NCBI RefSeq assembly: GCF_000247815.1 | Contig: NC_021672.1 | Coordinates: forward strand, 69,476,926-69,540,925 | Source: Ficedula albicollis | Lineage: Eukaryota > Chordata > Aves > Passeriformes > Muscicapidae | Length of the DNA stretch: 64,000 nt | Direction of reading: 5' to 3' | Shown here: positions 50,942 through 61,747 of the stretch, one piece after another | Layout of the letters: each line of letters starts with the position of its first letter | How positions within the stretch are numbered: the first letter of the stretch is position 1 | Notes under the pieces: model-generated | Seen by the model: the letters and a program-made list of their open reading frames with translations, nothing else | Database searches by the model: none | What the model was told of the DNA's origin: nothing | Made by a program: the position numbers and the translations under genes

Positions 50942-51340
50942 ATGAATGTCCAGGCACTGACAGTCACCACGCTCCTCCTGGTGCTGCTCTGCCCAGCCCC
51001 AGCACCGTCTGGGGCACTGGGGCTCCAGGCCAGCAACCTGGAGAGGCAGGCAGGGGCTGGGGGCCCTGAAGAAGCCCCTTGGCCACCTGGAGATGGAGGG
51101 GACAAGCTGCCTGGGCAGGGCTCAGAGAGGAGCCACGCTCTGGCCAAGGCATGGAAGGCGATGAGAGAGGCACAGCCCAGCTCCAGGTCCTCCAGCAAGG
51201 CCATGGCCAAAGCCCTGCAGGGCAGGGGGGAGCAGTTTGCCCCTGGCAAGCCCTGGAGGCTCCCAGGGCAGCCCTCCCGCAGCAGGACGGCGAGGCTGAG
51301 CCACCAGCTGAGGGACTTCGGGAAATTCAACAGCGACACG
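50942..51340 (+). CDS. Secreted-peptide gene exon 1 (signal peptide and propeptide)
   Basis: 133 codons, phase 0 at the 3' end. Starts 'MNVQALTVTTLLLVLLCPAP' with A at -3 of the ATG, and ends 'LSHQLRDFGKFNSDT' before the donor ACG|GTAAGC. GC-rich, with several Arg/Lys-containing sites ('RSRTAR') that could be protease targets. Confidence 0.62.
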
Positions 51341-53016
51341 GTAAGCACAGCCCGCCCTGGGGCAGCAGGGGGTGTGCTGGGCGCAGGGTGCCTGGGGTGA
51401 GCAGGCAGGGTCAGACAGGGCTGGGGGCAGCAGGAGCAGCTGCTGAGCATCTGTGATCCTGCGGACAGCGGGCAGGTGCGCGTGAAGGTGCCAGTCCCGA
51501 GGTGACACCCCCGGAGCCCCAGATGCAGCTGGTTCCTGGCAAAGCTCAGAGCAGAGTGGGTGGCTGTGGGTGCAGCTGCTGAGCAGCTCAGGAGGACGGG
51601 GCAGGTCTGGCTGCAGTTGTCCCCATGTGCTGCCCTCAGTCCTGCCCCAGCCCAGCCCCTGCTCCCCAGTTCTCATGTTCACTCCCCGCAGCGCTGGCAG
51701 AGCTCTCCAAGCTCTGCAATGGGCACAGCTCCTCTCAGCGCTGCCCTGAGGGAAATCTGCTCAGCACAGCATCCCACAAACAACCAACTTCGCCTTTATC
51801 AAACCCAAACTGCACTTTGGTGGCACAAGTAGACCTTGGCTTAACCACAAAGTGCTGGGTGACACTGTGCCAGATGCCACCACAGCAAAAGAGAAGAGGC
51901 ACTGGAGGGTGTGTTGTGGCTGTGGGGGCCAGCTTGGAGTGCTTCCAGCCAAATACAATAATGAACTGCCCCTGGAAGCACCTCCTTGGGCTTCTCCAGC
52001 TCCTTGCAATGAAGCTGCTGCTCTAGACCCTGGTGAGCCGCTTGTCCTGCTGCTGCAGTGATGATGCAGCTGTCACTGGGCTGGTCCTGGCTGCCACGGG
52101 CATTGCAGCCACCACTTTGCTTCTCCCTGCAGCACTCCTGCCACAGCATCCAGTCCCAGCCCTGCCAGAAGCCCTCTGACTGTGGGGGCTGCCTGGGGCT
52201 CTACACCTGCAAGCTGCCTGCTGGCACCTGCAACGTGAAATCTGTCTCCAGGCAGACGGGTGAGTTCTGAGTCTCCTGGCAATTGGCACCAGGGATCCCC
52301 ACACACAGCAAAGTGCAAGCACACCCCCAGAAACACTCCAAGCCCAAGTCACTGCCCCGTGCAGGGCTGGGTCTGTCTGTCCTGCTACAGAATCAACAAC
52401 TGCATGGGTGGGACATTCCCCAAAGTTTCACAGGTGTCCTGAGCTATCACAGGACACCAGCAGCCAGTGCTGGAAAACCAAGGAGGAGTACAGAGCGAGG
52501 GATTTAGCCAGTAGCTTGGGAGTCAGCAAGTGCAGTTCTGCACATCATGGGCCCTGCACATTGCTCACATTGCTGTGTGAGAGCTGTTTAATTAGGCAGG
52601 AACTGCTGGGGAGCAGAGATCACAGCTTTTAATGTTTAACCAGTGTCCTGATTCTCCAGTTCCCTTTGGCAAATCCATCCTGCCCCCAAGGTTGGCCTCT
52701 TGCCTCAGCACATTTGCCTACACCCACGTGCACATGGTTGTGCAATGGAAACTCATCCAAGGCTACTAAACACAGTTTCCTGGTGCAGGAAACCCCTGGC
52801 ATGTAGAGTAGGCAAGTTTAATGCTGGTGTACAGTACAGTGTGTGTGTGTAGCATACAGGGCATCCCCAGGGTATGTGCCCTGCTCAGTCTGCTCTGGTC
52901 ACCTGCTGCTGGCAGCCTCCATAGGAGGACACACAGACCCATGGTCAGAGCCAGCACAGATGGTCTTATGGCTTTTCCTTACAGGTGGCTTCCTCCAAAG
53001 CTTGCAGAGCCTTTAG
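50942..53016 (+). CDS. Unidentified secreted cysteine-rich peptide precursor (three exons)
   Basis: I do not recognise the family. Splicing 50,942-51,340, 52,133-52,259 and 52,985-53,016 gives 185 residues in one frame. Residues 1-27 look like a signal peptide with hydrophobic core 'LTVTTLLLVLLCPAPA'. The middle is Gly/Pro/Ala- and basic-rich with no cysteine. The C-terminal region has six cysteines (136, 144, 150, 153, 159, 166), spacing C-x7-C-x5-C-x2-C-x5-C-x6-C, room for three disulphides. This is the build of a propeptide releasing a small disulphide-bonded hormone, cytokine or host-defence peptide. The last three cysteines share x5/x6 spacing with CART peptide, but the rest does not match. 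Promoter, splice sites in phase, and an AATAAA after the stop support a real gene. Confidence 0.62.
52133..52259 (+). CDS. Secreted-peptide gene exon 2 (six-cysteine domain)
   Basis: Follows a CTTCTCCCTGCAG acceptor. Encodes 'HSCHSIQSQPCQKPSDCGGC' and 'LGLYTCKLPAGTCNVKSVSR', holding all six cysteines of the mature region. The donor ACGG|GTGAGT is strong; without splicing the frame would stop four codons later. Confidence 0.62.
52838..52851 (+). repeat. (GT)n microsatellite
   Basis: A short GTGTGTGTGTGT run in the second intron of the secreted-peptide gene. Confidence 0.7.
52985..53016 (+). CDS. Secreted-peptide gene exon 3 (short C-terminal tail)
   Basis: After TTTTCCTTACAG the frame continues 'GFLQSLQSL' and stops at TAG. 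The in-phase join supports the model, but the exon is too short to be proof. Confidence 0.5.
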
Positions 53017-53256
53017 ATGGAGAGTCAAGCTCATCTTGGAGCAGCACAGCTAAACTAAAGCTGAAGAGGTTGTCCTGCAGCTGGAGATCAGATCAACGCT
53101 TCCTGTCCAAGTTTCATTTAAAATCCTTAACGACACAGTTGTAAATGTTTTGGTTTGGTTTTGTTTTCCTTGTACTTCTCATGCTGCTGCTTTTTAACAC
53201 CCCCTTTGGATTTTGTACACTATCTAGGCTTGATTCCCACTTTACTGAGAGTGGCA

Positions 53257-53262
53257 AATAAA
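53257..53262 (+). terminator. Polyadenylation signal of the secreted-peptide gene
   Basis: AATAAA 241 bases after the stop codon on the same strand, with T-rich sequence upstream. Confidence 0.55.
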
Positions 53263-54722
53263 CACACTAAATGCTCATGGAGCCCTGTGCAGAGCCCCTT
53301 GGAGCTCCCCAGCAAGGCAAACAGGGCTATTTCACAACGCTTTCAAATTTGAGCCATTAGGATATTGTAGCAAAAGCTGCCAGTATCTCAGCAGGCTCAC
53401 ACACCAATTCAAGCTGAGCTAAGCCTTGGGCAGCCTGGGATCCCTCCCCTCTCCTTACCACAGCTCCTGCCAAGGAAGGCCAGGTCCCACGCTGGTGAAA
53501 ACATCATTTCAGGAGAGGAATGTGGAGTCCCCAGGAGCAGGCTTGGCAGTGTGGGACCATGTAGGAGACCTTCTTCTGAAGGCTGGAGCTGAGCCACACA
53601 TCAGCTCTATTCAGCATCCCCCAGAGCTTTGCAGGCACCCTGGCCACCTTCACCGCTGTGGGGGTGACCCCAGCTTTGCAAAGCTTCATGTTTCCATTAA
53701 AAACTCCTTCTAAAATAAGAACCAAAGCACAGCATTTGATTCACCTCAAACCCCGCTGCAGCTCCCTTCAGTGAGCCACCACCACCTCCTGTGACTGTGA
53801 AGTGGCACCAATTTTGTTCAGCACACCCTGAGGGACCCTGGGTGGGGCCAGGAGTAGATGCTGCTGGCTTCTCTGAGCCCCCTTATCATTGCTTCCTCTG
53901 TCCCTGCTTGTCTGGTGTGGCACCACAGCTGTCCAGCATTTGCTGTGCTCACCACAGATCCACAGAGAGGTTCAGGTGGGAAGGGACCTGTGGGGGTCAC
54001 CTGGGCCATGCTCAAGCAGAGCCATTTGCCCATCCTGCCTGGTGGCACGGCTTCAAAAGGTTCACTGGACCCACTGCTCTGCTCTGGTGTGGAATTGAGG
54101 TCCTCTGAACCCCACTGCTGGTCAGAAAGCTCCTCTCACCTGGCAAAGCCCATGGAGCACAGGGCTCATTTCCAAAGCCTCTGGGAGTGCTGTGCAGCCC
54201 AGCCCAGCACAGCTGTAGCAAAGGTACCCACAGCAGCTGGGAAGGAGAGTCTCTTCCAAGGTGCTCCAGGATGCTCCAGGTGCCCTTGCCCTCACAAGCA
54301 GTGCAAGTGTTAACAGCTTTCACGCCAGCTGGAAAAAAGCCCTCACCCTGCCTCAACCTCCGCTGGACCACGGACAGAGGAGAGCAGAGCAGAAGGCCCA
54401 GGCAGGAGCACAGAAGGCAGCAGCAGGCACTGCCCTTGCCTGTTTCCTGCTGTGCTTCCCAGCAGCAGCACCCACCATAGGAGATAAGAGCCCTTGGGGA
54501 AGCAAAGAGCCTGCAGGTGAGCTCCACCCTGGGCTCCCAGCCAGCTGCCAGGTGAGGGATGGAGGCCACCCCACCTCTCAGACTCACAGGGAAGCTGAGG
54601 GCCTGGCCAAGTCATGGCTCCAGCTGCTTCATGTCCTCTCTGGCTTATGCTTGATGCTGGAAGACACAGCTCGCCCCTTTCCATGAAAACACCGTGGATC
54701 CACGTGCCTTTTACACAACTCG
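53263..54722. other. Intergenic spacer between convergent genes
   Basis: No coding exon is recognised; GC-rich, so open frames up to 191 codons on either strand are expected by chance. It contains a CR1 remnant at about 53,955-54,025. Confidence 0.5.
53955..54025 (-). mobile_element. CR1 LINE 3'-end fragment (antisense)
   Basis: 'CACAGAGAGGTTCAGGTGGG' then 'AAGGGACCTGTGGGGGTCAC' and 'CATGCTCAAGCAGAGCCA' follow the antisense CR1 3' end in order, with moderate divergence. Confidence 0.75.
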
Positions 54723-55386
54723 CTTTTAATTACACTGTGTGAGGAAAGGCCTCTCCTCGTGCCAAGACTCCCTGGTACAGCCACCCAGGGAGCTGGCTGG
54801 CCCAGCAAGTCCTCAGTAGGTTTAGTGGTTCCCCCTCACCCTTCTCCCTTGCTTGGCAGCTCCTCCTGGCCAGTCCATCTCATCCCTGCAGCTCTCCGTG
54901 TCCTTGCTTTGCAGAGATCTCCTTTCACACTTTTCTCTTCCTCCCCTCCACGCCTGAGCTTTGCCTGCTCAGTCCCATGGGAGTCCTGCTTTGGCCTCCT
55001 GCAGCACCAGGCAGAGAGGAGGCAGGGCAAGAGTCATTGGTTAATAACTGTTCTAACCTCAATATAAATAGAAAAATACAACCAAATAAAGAATTGACTA
55101 GCTAAGAGATCCAATCTGCCGGGATGCCTGCAACGTGCTAGTGCAGAGTTCAGAGAGAGTGCTTGGTCCAGTGCTTGCTACTGCAGACATCCAGAAACGT
55201 GTCCAGGCAGCCCTGCAGCCATCCCATCCTCCTGCAGCACCACAGGTCTGTGCAGCACGTCCTGGCCATGGCCAGCCTGCCCAAGGCTCCTGGGAGCAGG
55301 CTGAATGGGAATGGTTGATGAGTCTGATTTATTGCTGCTAAATGGTAAAGCCATTCTCTTCTCTGGAATGAGGATGTGCTTCGCTC
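54723..55386 (-). other. DENND2A: DENND2A 3' untranslated region
   Basis: Follows the DENND2A stop on the minus strand. Candidate signals are AATAAA at 55,333-55,328 (54 bases after the stop) and ATTAAA at 54,730-54,725 with GT-rich sequence beyond. Which one is used cannot be told from sequence; the longer UTR is shown. Confidence 0.4.
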
Positions 55387-55418
55387 TTACTTTTTGTGGA
55401 GGAATTTCATTTTGCTGC
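55387..55418 (-). CDS. DENND2A: DENND2A last coding exon (32 nt)
   Basis: A 32-nt coding end: two bases completing Gly, then 'SKMKFLHKK' and TAA. Acceptor CTCTTCAG on the minus strand. The sequence matches the conserved C-terminus of the family. Confidence 0.92.
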
Positions 55419-58400
55419 CTGAAGAGACAGAGAAAAGGAAATGGACTCCCCACAGCGAAAGGCACAACAAGTGTCATTTCCCACCACCTCTGTCCTATGC
55501 TCTACTGGCCCTGCTGCTGTCCCTGGCTCCTTGTTCACAGCCAGCTGCTCTGCAAAGCTGGCAGAGGGGCCTGCAGAGCTCTGCCCATTCCCTGGAAGCA
55601 GTGCTGCAGGCTGGGACCAGGCACACCCTCCAGAGCCCATTTGTGCAGGGCACTGCTGCTCTTAAATGGCCGAGAACAGACAAGAGGACCAGGGGTGTGA
55701 TCTTAACACCTGATCAAACAGCCACGGTGTCCAATGACTTATCCAAGGACTTCTAACCTCAGTCTGCAGCTCTTGACTAGTCCCCCTCACAGTGGAAAAT
55801 AGATTAAATCTTAGAATACTCCAGGCAGTTCCCACTGCTGATCCCTAAGGGCAAACCTGGAGGCAATGAAAACTGTGCCAATCCCCCCATCAGGACCTGC
55901 ATCCACCATCCCCAAGTCACTGTGGCTCCACTGCCTCCTCAGACCCACCTGTCTCCTCTAGAAGACACAGATACAGCTCATGGCCCAATCTTTAGCTCTC
56001 CACCAGGCTCCAGACAGTGCCTGACAGCGAGCCAGCACAGGGACACGTGGCCAGGCACTGGGTGCCATGGTGCCTGACAGCGAGCCAGCACAGGGACACG
56101 TGGCCAGGCACTGACACATAGTCACAGGCCCTGCCACCCTTGGGCAGCTTCTGTGCTGCCCAGCCTGAAGGCAGCAAGAAGCCCAGCCCTCCTGAGAAGC
56201 CAAGGGCTGTGCTGGCTCCTTACCTAGGCCTTTCAGGAACCTATTGACTCCACTCTGCTCCCCACTGGGAAGTGTTTCCAGGTACTCCTGAGCCCGTACC
56301 TCAAACAGACCTGCAGGAAGACAGAAATGAACAGCTTCTATCTTGTGTTGCCATAAATCCAAGTAAGGATGCCCACCTGAAAGTGTACTGTCTCAGCTTA
56401 CCCACACATTATTGCACAGGAGAGAGAACAACTCACCCCACCTCCTCCATCAGCTGAGGCCAGATTTGGCACAGAAGCTTTGTTCTGCCCCCTCCCTCCT
56501 CACTGCAAGGCTGACTGAGCTGCAGGGTACAGAATGTACCTCCCCTCATTCTGCTACGAACACAGCTAAGCCCAGAGAGTGACATCATCTGGGGAATCAT
56601 CATGCAGAATTTACCTCTTTTACTCAGCCACCTACTCAAGCATCCCCTGCTTATTAATGCTTGGGAGGAAGCTGCTAAGCCAGCACTGAGCAGCAGCAGG
56701 GATAAGAAATTTCAGCTGCCAGCAGAGCTCTTGGGACTGTGGGATAACAGGAGTGAAACTGCAGAAGCAGCTCTGGGAAGGAGACGAGCATCCAAGCTTT
56801 CTACTAGACAAAAGAACCATGACCAATCCAGACACAGGAAGAGGACATGAGGGACTGCAAGAGTAAACACCATTCCCTCAGTGGATTTCAATCTGGAATG
56901 GAAGGGGCACACACATGGAGGACACTGCAATGAAGCACCAGATTCCCTTCTGGTGCTCCTGCACACCCCCTGCAGCCTCCAGCCACGGAACTGGGGATGG
57001 AGGCGATGGCAGGGGAGCATCTCCCTGCTCCTGTAGGAGGGAGCCCCTCACCTCTGACCCCCTGCTTCCTCAGCTCCCGCTCCTGGATGAAGCCCCCAAA
57101 CATCTGTGTCTCCATGAAGACCTCCAGGAAGCGCCGCAGGCTCTTGGAGGAGACGGATTTGCGGAAAGCCTCGCGCTGCAGGGCGCGCTCCTCGCGCTCC
57201 GTGGGGGTCAGGAACAGCGAGTAGTGACCCACAATCTCCACAAAGAAACGCACAAAAGCCTCAGACACCACCTCGTTCAAAGGGCTGGTTTCTAAGGGAA
57301 AAATAAAGAGGTAGTGGTAAGGATAGTGCTGTAAGAAGGTGCTAGGAAAAATCTCTGGGTAAAAATTTCTTGGCTGTTTTCAGATCCATCTGAGGAGAAA
57401 AAGCTGCGCGAGAGAGAGAGCATCCTAGGAAGTGCTTGTCATGGAAATAGACCAAATTGCTGCTACTTTGAAAGATACCAAGCTTTGTTTTGGTGCTCAC
57501 TTCTCTCTGGTGGGATGGGGGAGAGAACCAGAAGAGTAAAAGTGAGAAAACTGAAGGGCTAAGATAAAGAGAGTTTAATGGGTGAATCTAAAACTGTGCA
57601 CACAAGCAAAGCAAAACAATTGATTTAGTCAGCAGCTCCCATGTGCAGGCAGGTGTTCAGCCCTCCCCAGGAAAGCAGGGCTCCAGCACACTTGGTTTGG
57701 GAAGACAAAATGCCCTATTTTCAAATGACCCCCCCCACTTCCTCCTTTTTCCTGCAGCTTAATTTACTGAGCATGATTCCATGAACATCAGTCCATGTGA
57801 AACATCTCTTTGGTCATCTGGGTCACCTGTCCTGGCCCTCTCACTGGTGGGGTGGGATGAGAGGCAGAAAGTTGTTGGCTCAGCGACAGCTAAAACATCC
57901 CTGTATTATCAACACCATTTCCAACACAATTCCAAAACACAGCCCCATACTAGCTATGGAGAAAATTAACTCTGTGCTAGCCAAAACCAGCACATTCTCC
58001 AGGCTCCTGTGCACCAAGGAGATGCCCATACTGCTCCCCAAGAGAGCCGTCTCAGCCCAGTCACCCATGAGCCACACGGGTCTGCAGCTCTGCAGGTGAC
58101 TGTCCCCTGCAGGAGCCTGTATCACTCATGGCCAGCAGCAGAGAGAAGCCTGAACACTCTGAAAAGGGGTACAGGTGTTCCCTGGAATGAGCAGGGAATG
58201 GTGAGGGAAGGATGGCCAGAGCTGGGAAGAGATAAGAGATAAGATAACCAAAACCCTGATCTTCGTCCAATACCTGTGGTGTTAAATTCAATACAAGCCT
58301 AGTTCTCCTCTAAGAAGTGACAGATAAAAAAGAGGCAGGAAAGACAGGTTTATAAGCTGAAAGGCACTGTGCTTTACCCTGCTTGCCATTGACAGGACCC

Positions 58401-61400
58401 TCCTCCTTGTCACTGGCCAGCTCATTCCTCTGCTCCAAAATGTGCTCTAGGGCGGCCTGCAGCTTGCGGGGCAGGATGGAGTCCTCATCTTCCATCTGTA
58501 AGACAGAGCCACCTCCTCAGGGACTGGGACAAAAACATCTCCTGCCCTGTCCCCAGCACAGCAGGGGCAGCACTAGAAATGAACCATGAGCAGAGGGAGA
58601 AGGCATAATATGCTTGGCACATTCCCAGCACCACCCAGAGCAGCACTATCAAGAAGCACGAGAGGAAGGAGAAAGGGGTGTCTTTTCCTAAATACTCCCC
58701 TATTCTGGAGGAATTTTGCATGTCTGCCTTTCCTAAATACTCCCCTATTCTGGAGGAATTGTGCAGAGAGGCCCCACCATCTGCCCTGAAGAGGAGGAGT
58801 GTGAACAATGCTGGCAGGTGGCCAGGTGAGCAGAGCCCCTGCTCAGGCACCAATCCTCTTACACAGGCAATAAGGAATTCCCAAGGAGCATCAGAGCCAA
58901 GGAGCTGCCAGTGACTGTGCAGAGCTCCAACCAGCCCTGGCTGAGTTGGCAGAGTCAGCTGATTCAGCTGAAGCCTCCAGAAGAGAGGTGCAAGGTAAAG
59001 CATTACCCCAGAGCTAAGGCAGCTGGCAAGTGAGGACTGTGGGAGGGCTTGGCCTTCACCCACAGGCTCCCTGCAGCAGGAGGAGCACTGATCCCATCTC
59101 AGCCAGCTGCTCCCTGCAGCAGGAGGAGCACTCATCCCATCTTCCCATCCCATCTCAGTCACGGGGCTGAGGCACGGCACTGCTGCCAACACTGCTCTGT
59201 GAGCTGCCAAAGAGCTCTGGGAAAAAAGAGCTGCCTGGGCCAGGACTGTGTTTGCTCATTTATCCCCTTCCCTTCCTCCTCTCCACAACAAAGGGAAGTG
59301 AAAATCAGCAGGCAATCTTGCTGCCATCTACCACCTTCCTGCTTCTGACCCATTCAGTGCGAGGACCAGAGTGAGGAATCACAAGCTCCCGAGGCAGGAA
59401 GGATTTAAAAAAAATCGTCAGGGCTCCCTTCCCACTCAGGGCAGAGTATGTGATGTGAGATGGACTGACAGACACAGGCTGGAAGAACCTACACTGCTCC
59501 CTAGCAGACCGTGCTGAGCCAAGGCAGAGCCAGCTCTGTCCTCTGCCTTACAGGATGACACTTATGGACCCATAGTGCCACCATTTTCCCTCTTAAAAAA
59601 AAAAAAAGAGAGAGAAAGACATAATTCCCAATGATTTAGTCCTCAACAGCTGTGGTTTGGGATGCTGCTGTTACATATATACACAGCAACACCTATAATG
59701 CTGCTGACTGCAAACCTTGCCTCGGTTTTTGAGTGGGAAGAGTGATCCATCCAGCCAGGCAGTCAGCAAACACAGATGAAGGTAAGTTATAGAGGAAAAA
59801 GGGGAGAAAAGGATTAGCTCTGCTCACCTGTCTCAGAAACCGATTATTTACAAGGTCAACGACGAGGACCTAAGAATGAAAGAGCAAGAATTAAAAGGGG
59901 AAGTAATTATTTCCATCATCAGAGTTTATCTAAATCTGTAACTGCTCTGGAGGAAACACTTCCCTGCTCCTCCTAGCCACCCCTGCAGCTGGAGGAGGCA
60001 CCCAGCCTGGCCCAGGGGCAGAGCCCTGGTTGTGGCTTTCTGGGGATGTCACTGCAAAGCACAGCACACCCTGTGCTCCAGGCTGTGCTCCTCACTGCAC
60101 AGCAGGGTCACAGCTCCAGCCTTTCTCCCTGTGTGCTGCACAGCTGTCTCCTGGGAGGCAGGGAGGGAAATCCCTCCCTCAGTGCCTAAACAGGGATGCA
60201 GGACTCCAGCCTGGCTCTTTGAAATGCTGTTCACTGTGTCCAGATGATACAGCAATTCATGGGTCTTGGGTGACAAGGACCTAGCCTACAGCTTTTCAGC
60301 CACTGCTGTAGGCTCATCTGAGGCCCTTTCTAGTTTTGGTTACAATGCATTATATACTTTTCATTGCTGAGCACCATAATATATAACAACTAATCAATAC
60401 CTTTACTATTACTTATAGCCTATCATAACTACTAATATACTTATATTTATGTTACTTTTTAGTCATAAAAAGTTAATTAGTATGTTTCATTGCTGAGCAC
60501 CATAATATATAACAACTAATCAATACCTTTACTATTACTTATAGCCTATCATAACTACTAATATACTTATATTTATGTTACTGTTTAGTCATAAAAAGTT
60601 AATTAGTATGTTTCAGTTTAAGCTAGAAGTTGTTTTTCAGTTTTCTTGCAGTGGAAAATTCTGAGACCTTTTTTCTACTTGCAACATTGGCATTCTTGTT
60701 TGCCTGTAAAATCTTTTTGCTTGGTAAAAACATTTTCTGTTTGAGGTGGATCTATCCTTTGCTTTGAGCTATAAGAACCCCTTCCAGCTCACATACTAAC
60801 ATAGCCTTTGCTTTCTTAGTTACCTAGTAAAACTGGCTCAGCAATTCTTTTCTTCTATATCAAAACTTACTTCCATTTCTATTCCTCCTTCAGATTCTAC
60901 ATTCAAAGATCTTTCTGCTAAACATACACATCTGTGAGACTTTGCTGTCAAATCCCTATCCATCCCAACACCTCAGCACACTCAGCCTTGCTGTGCTCAC
61001 TCTTGTCAAATCCCTATCCATCCCAACACCTCAGCACATTCAGCCTTGCTGTGCTCACCCTTGAAGCAATTCTTTTCTTCTATATCAAAACTTACTTCCA
61101 TTTCTATTCCTCCTTCAGATTCTACATTCAAAGATCTTTCTGCTAAACATACACATCTGTGAGACTTTGCTGTCAAATCCCTATCCATCCCAACACCTCA
61201 GCACACTCAGCCTTGCTGTGCTCACTCTTGTGCACCAGGAATCCAATTCTTCATTTATTGCTATGATGAGGCACCTGTGCTAACCCGAGGAGCAGCTATC
61301 CCGGCCAGGCTGTCAGACTGACAGGATTTACATGCTGCCCATAGACAGCACTATGCATAAACCAGTATAAACTGTGATAAAACCATCAGCAGCCCCACAG

Positions 61401-61747
61401 TGGGAGATTCCAGCCCCCTGCCTCCCCAAGCTGTGGCCAAGGCTGGGCCAACACCCCATTCTGCCCTTACCCCAGGCAGAGGATGGGAGCTCTGCTGTCT
61501 GGCTGCCAGAAAACAGCTCAGCCCCCAGGAAACAGCCTGGAGCAGGGCAGGGAGTGGATGAGGGCTCACCTCCTCCACGGGCAGCTCCTTCAGGCGGGGC
61601 AGGGAGCTGGAGAGGAGGCCGATGAGGAAGGGCGTGGGCGAGCACACGATGTCGATCATGGAGGGCGGCAGCACGGGGATGTAGGTGTGCTGCCAGGTGA
61701 AGGGGTACAGCAGGGCCACCGTGGCGTGGCAGCACTTGGACAGAGTG
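55387..61747 (-). CDS. DENND2A: DENN domain-containing protein 2A, C-terminal six exons (partial)
   Basis: DENND2 proteins are guanine-nucleotide exchange factors for Rab GTPases (Rab9 for DENND2A), acting in endosome-to-Golgi transport. The six exons give about 231 C-terminal residues covering the end of the cDENN and the dDENN module: 'LSKCCHATVALLYPFTWQHT', 'VLPPSMIDIVCSPTPFLIGL', 'EEVLVVDLVNNRFLRQ', 'DEDSILPRKLQAALEHILEQ', 'EAFVRFFVEIVGHYSLFL' and the C-terminus 'SKMKFLHKK'. All junctions are GT-AG with compatible phases and the frame is intact. The N-terminal exons lie beyond the right edge. Sequence and position next to MKRN1 favour DENND2A over 2C or 2D. Confidence 0.95.
56018..56113 (+). 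repeat. 52-bp two-copy tandem duplication
   Basis: 'GTGCCTGACAGCGAGCCAGC' occurs at 56,018 and 56,070; the 44 bases compared are identical. It is in the last DENND2A intron. Confidence 0.92.
56224..56310 (-). CDS. DENND2A: DENND2A penultimate exon
   Basis: Encodes 'LFEVRAQEYLETLPSGEQSG' and 'VNRFLKGL'. Acceptor TTCCTGCAG, donor CTAG|GTAAGG. Confidence 0.96.
57052..57291 (-). CDS. DENND2A: DENND2A dDENN exon
   Basis: Encodes 'SPLNEVVSEAFVRFFVEIVG', 'REERALQREAFRKSVSSKSL' and 'FMETQMFGGFIQERELRKQG'. The largest DENND2A exon in view. Acceptor CCCTTAG, donor AGAG|GTGAGG. Confidence 0.97.
58378..58495 (-). CDS. DENND2A: DENND2A exon (linker before dDENN)
   Basis: Encodes 'MEDEDSILPRKLQAALEHIL' and 'EQRNELASDKEEGPVNGKQ'. 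The leading ATG is internal, not a start. Donor CAGG|GTAAAG. Confidence 0.96.
58682..58765 (+). repeat. 38-bp two-copy duplication, 46 bp apart
   Basis: 'TTCCTAAATACTCCCCTATT' followed by 'CTGGAGGAATT' occurs twice (58,682-58,719 and 58,728-58,765) with an 8-bp spacer and about two differences. It is intronic. Confidence 0.88.
59067..59150 (+). repeat. 43-bp two-copy duplication
   Basis: 'CTCCCTGCAGCAGGAGGAGC' occurs at 59,067 and 59,110, each followed by a 'CATCCCATCT'-like tail. Intronic in DENND2A. Confidence 0.8.
59828..59869 (-). CDS. DENND2A: DENND2A 42-nt exon
   Basis: Exactly 14 codons, 'VLVVDLVNNRFLRQ', phase 0 at both ends with a CATTCTTAG acceptor and GTGAGC donor. It joins '...LKELPVEE' to 'MEDEDSILP' as in the family. 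Confidence 0.95.
60359..60612 (+). repeat. 126-bp two-copy tandem duplication
   Basis: 'TTTCATTGCTGAGCACCATA' occurs at 60,359 and 60,485. The AT-rich copies differ at about one position (TTACTTTTTAG versus TTACTGTTTAG). Confidence 0.94.
60840..61230 (+). repeat. Compound duplication with pattern A-B-B-A-B
   Basis: Unit A starts 'AGCAATTCTTTTCTTCTATA' at 60,840 and 61,055. Unit B starts 'GTCAAATCCCTATCCATCCC' at 60,947, 61,005 and about 61,173. Copies are nearly identical (for example CACACTCAG versus CACATTCAG). At least two duplication steps are needed. Confidence 0.9.
61570..61747 (-). CDS. DENND2A: DENND2A exon (end of cDENN), first exon in view
   Basis: Encodes 'TLSKCCHATVALLYPFTWQH', 'TYIPVLPPSMIDIVCSPTPF' and 'LIGLLSSSLPRLKELPVEE'. 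Acceptor TCTTCCAG, donor GAG|GTGAGC. No DENND2A exon is recognised to its right in this window. Confidence 0.97.

Noticed and set aside
50548..51450. 300-codon minus-strand frame opposite the secreted-peptide gene
   Set aside because: It lies antisense to GC-rich exon 1, has no splice or domain support, and long antisense frames are expected in GC-rich coding DNA.
52133..52270. Secreted-peptide protein ending at the unspliced TGA after 'RQTGEF'
   Set aside because: The GTGAGT there is a strong splice donor and a downstream acceptor continues the frame to a stop; the unspliced end is kept only as an alternative.
50942..53016. CART, TAFA, prokineticin or colipase-like identity for the secreted peptide
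   Set aside because: Only the last two cysteine intervals (x5, x6) match CART; number and spacing of the other cysteines and the sequence do not fit any of these families.
54012..54587. 191-codon minus-strand frame in the spacer before DENND2A
   Set aside because: It includes the CR1 remnant at its edge and shows no domain; GC-rich chance frame.
58485..59210. 241-codon minus-strand frame beside a DENND2A exon
   Set aside because: It covers a duplicated, GC-rich intron segment and overlaps the DENND2A exon only at its edge in another frame; no domain is seen.
60840..61230. CRISPR-like direct repeats
   Set aside because: Units differ in length, are not separated by unique equal-length spacers, and the genome is vertebrate.
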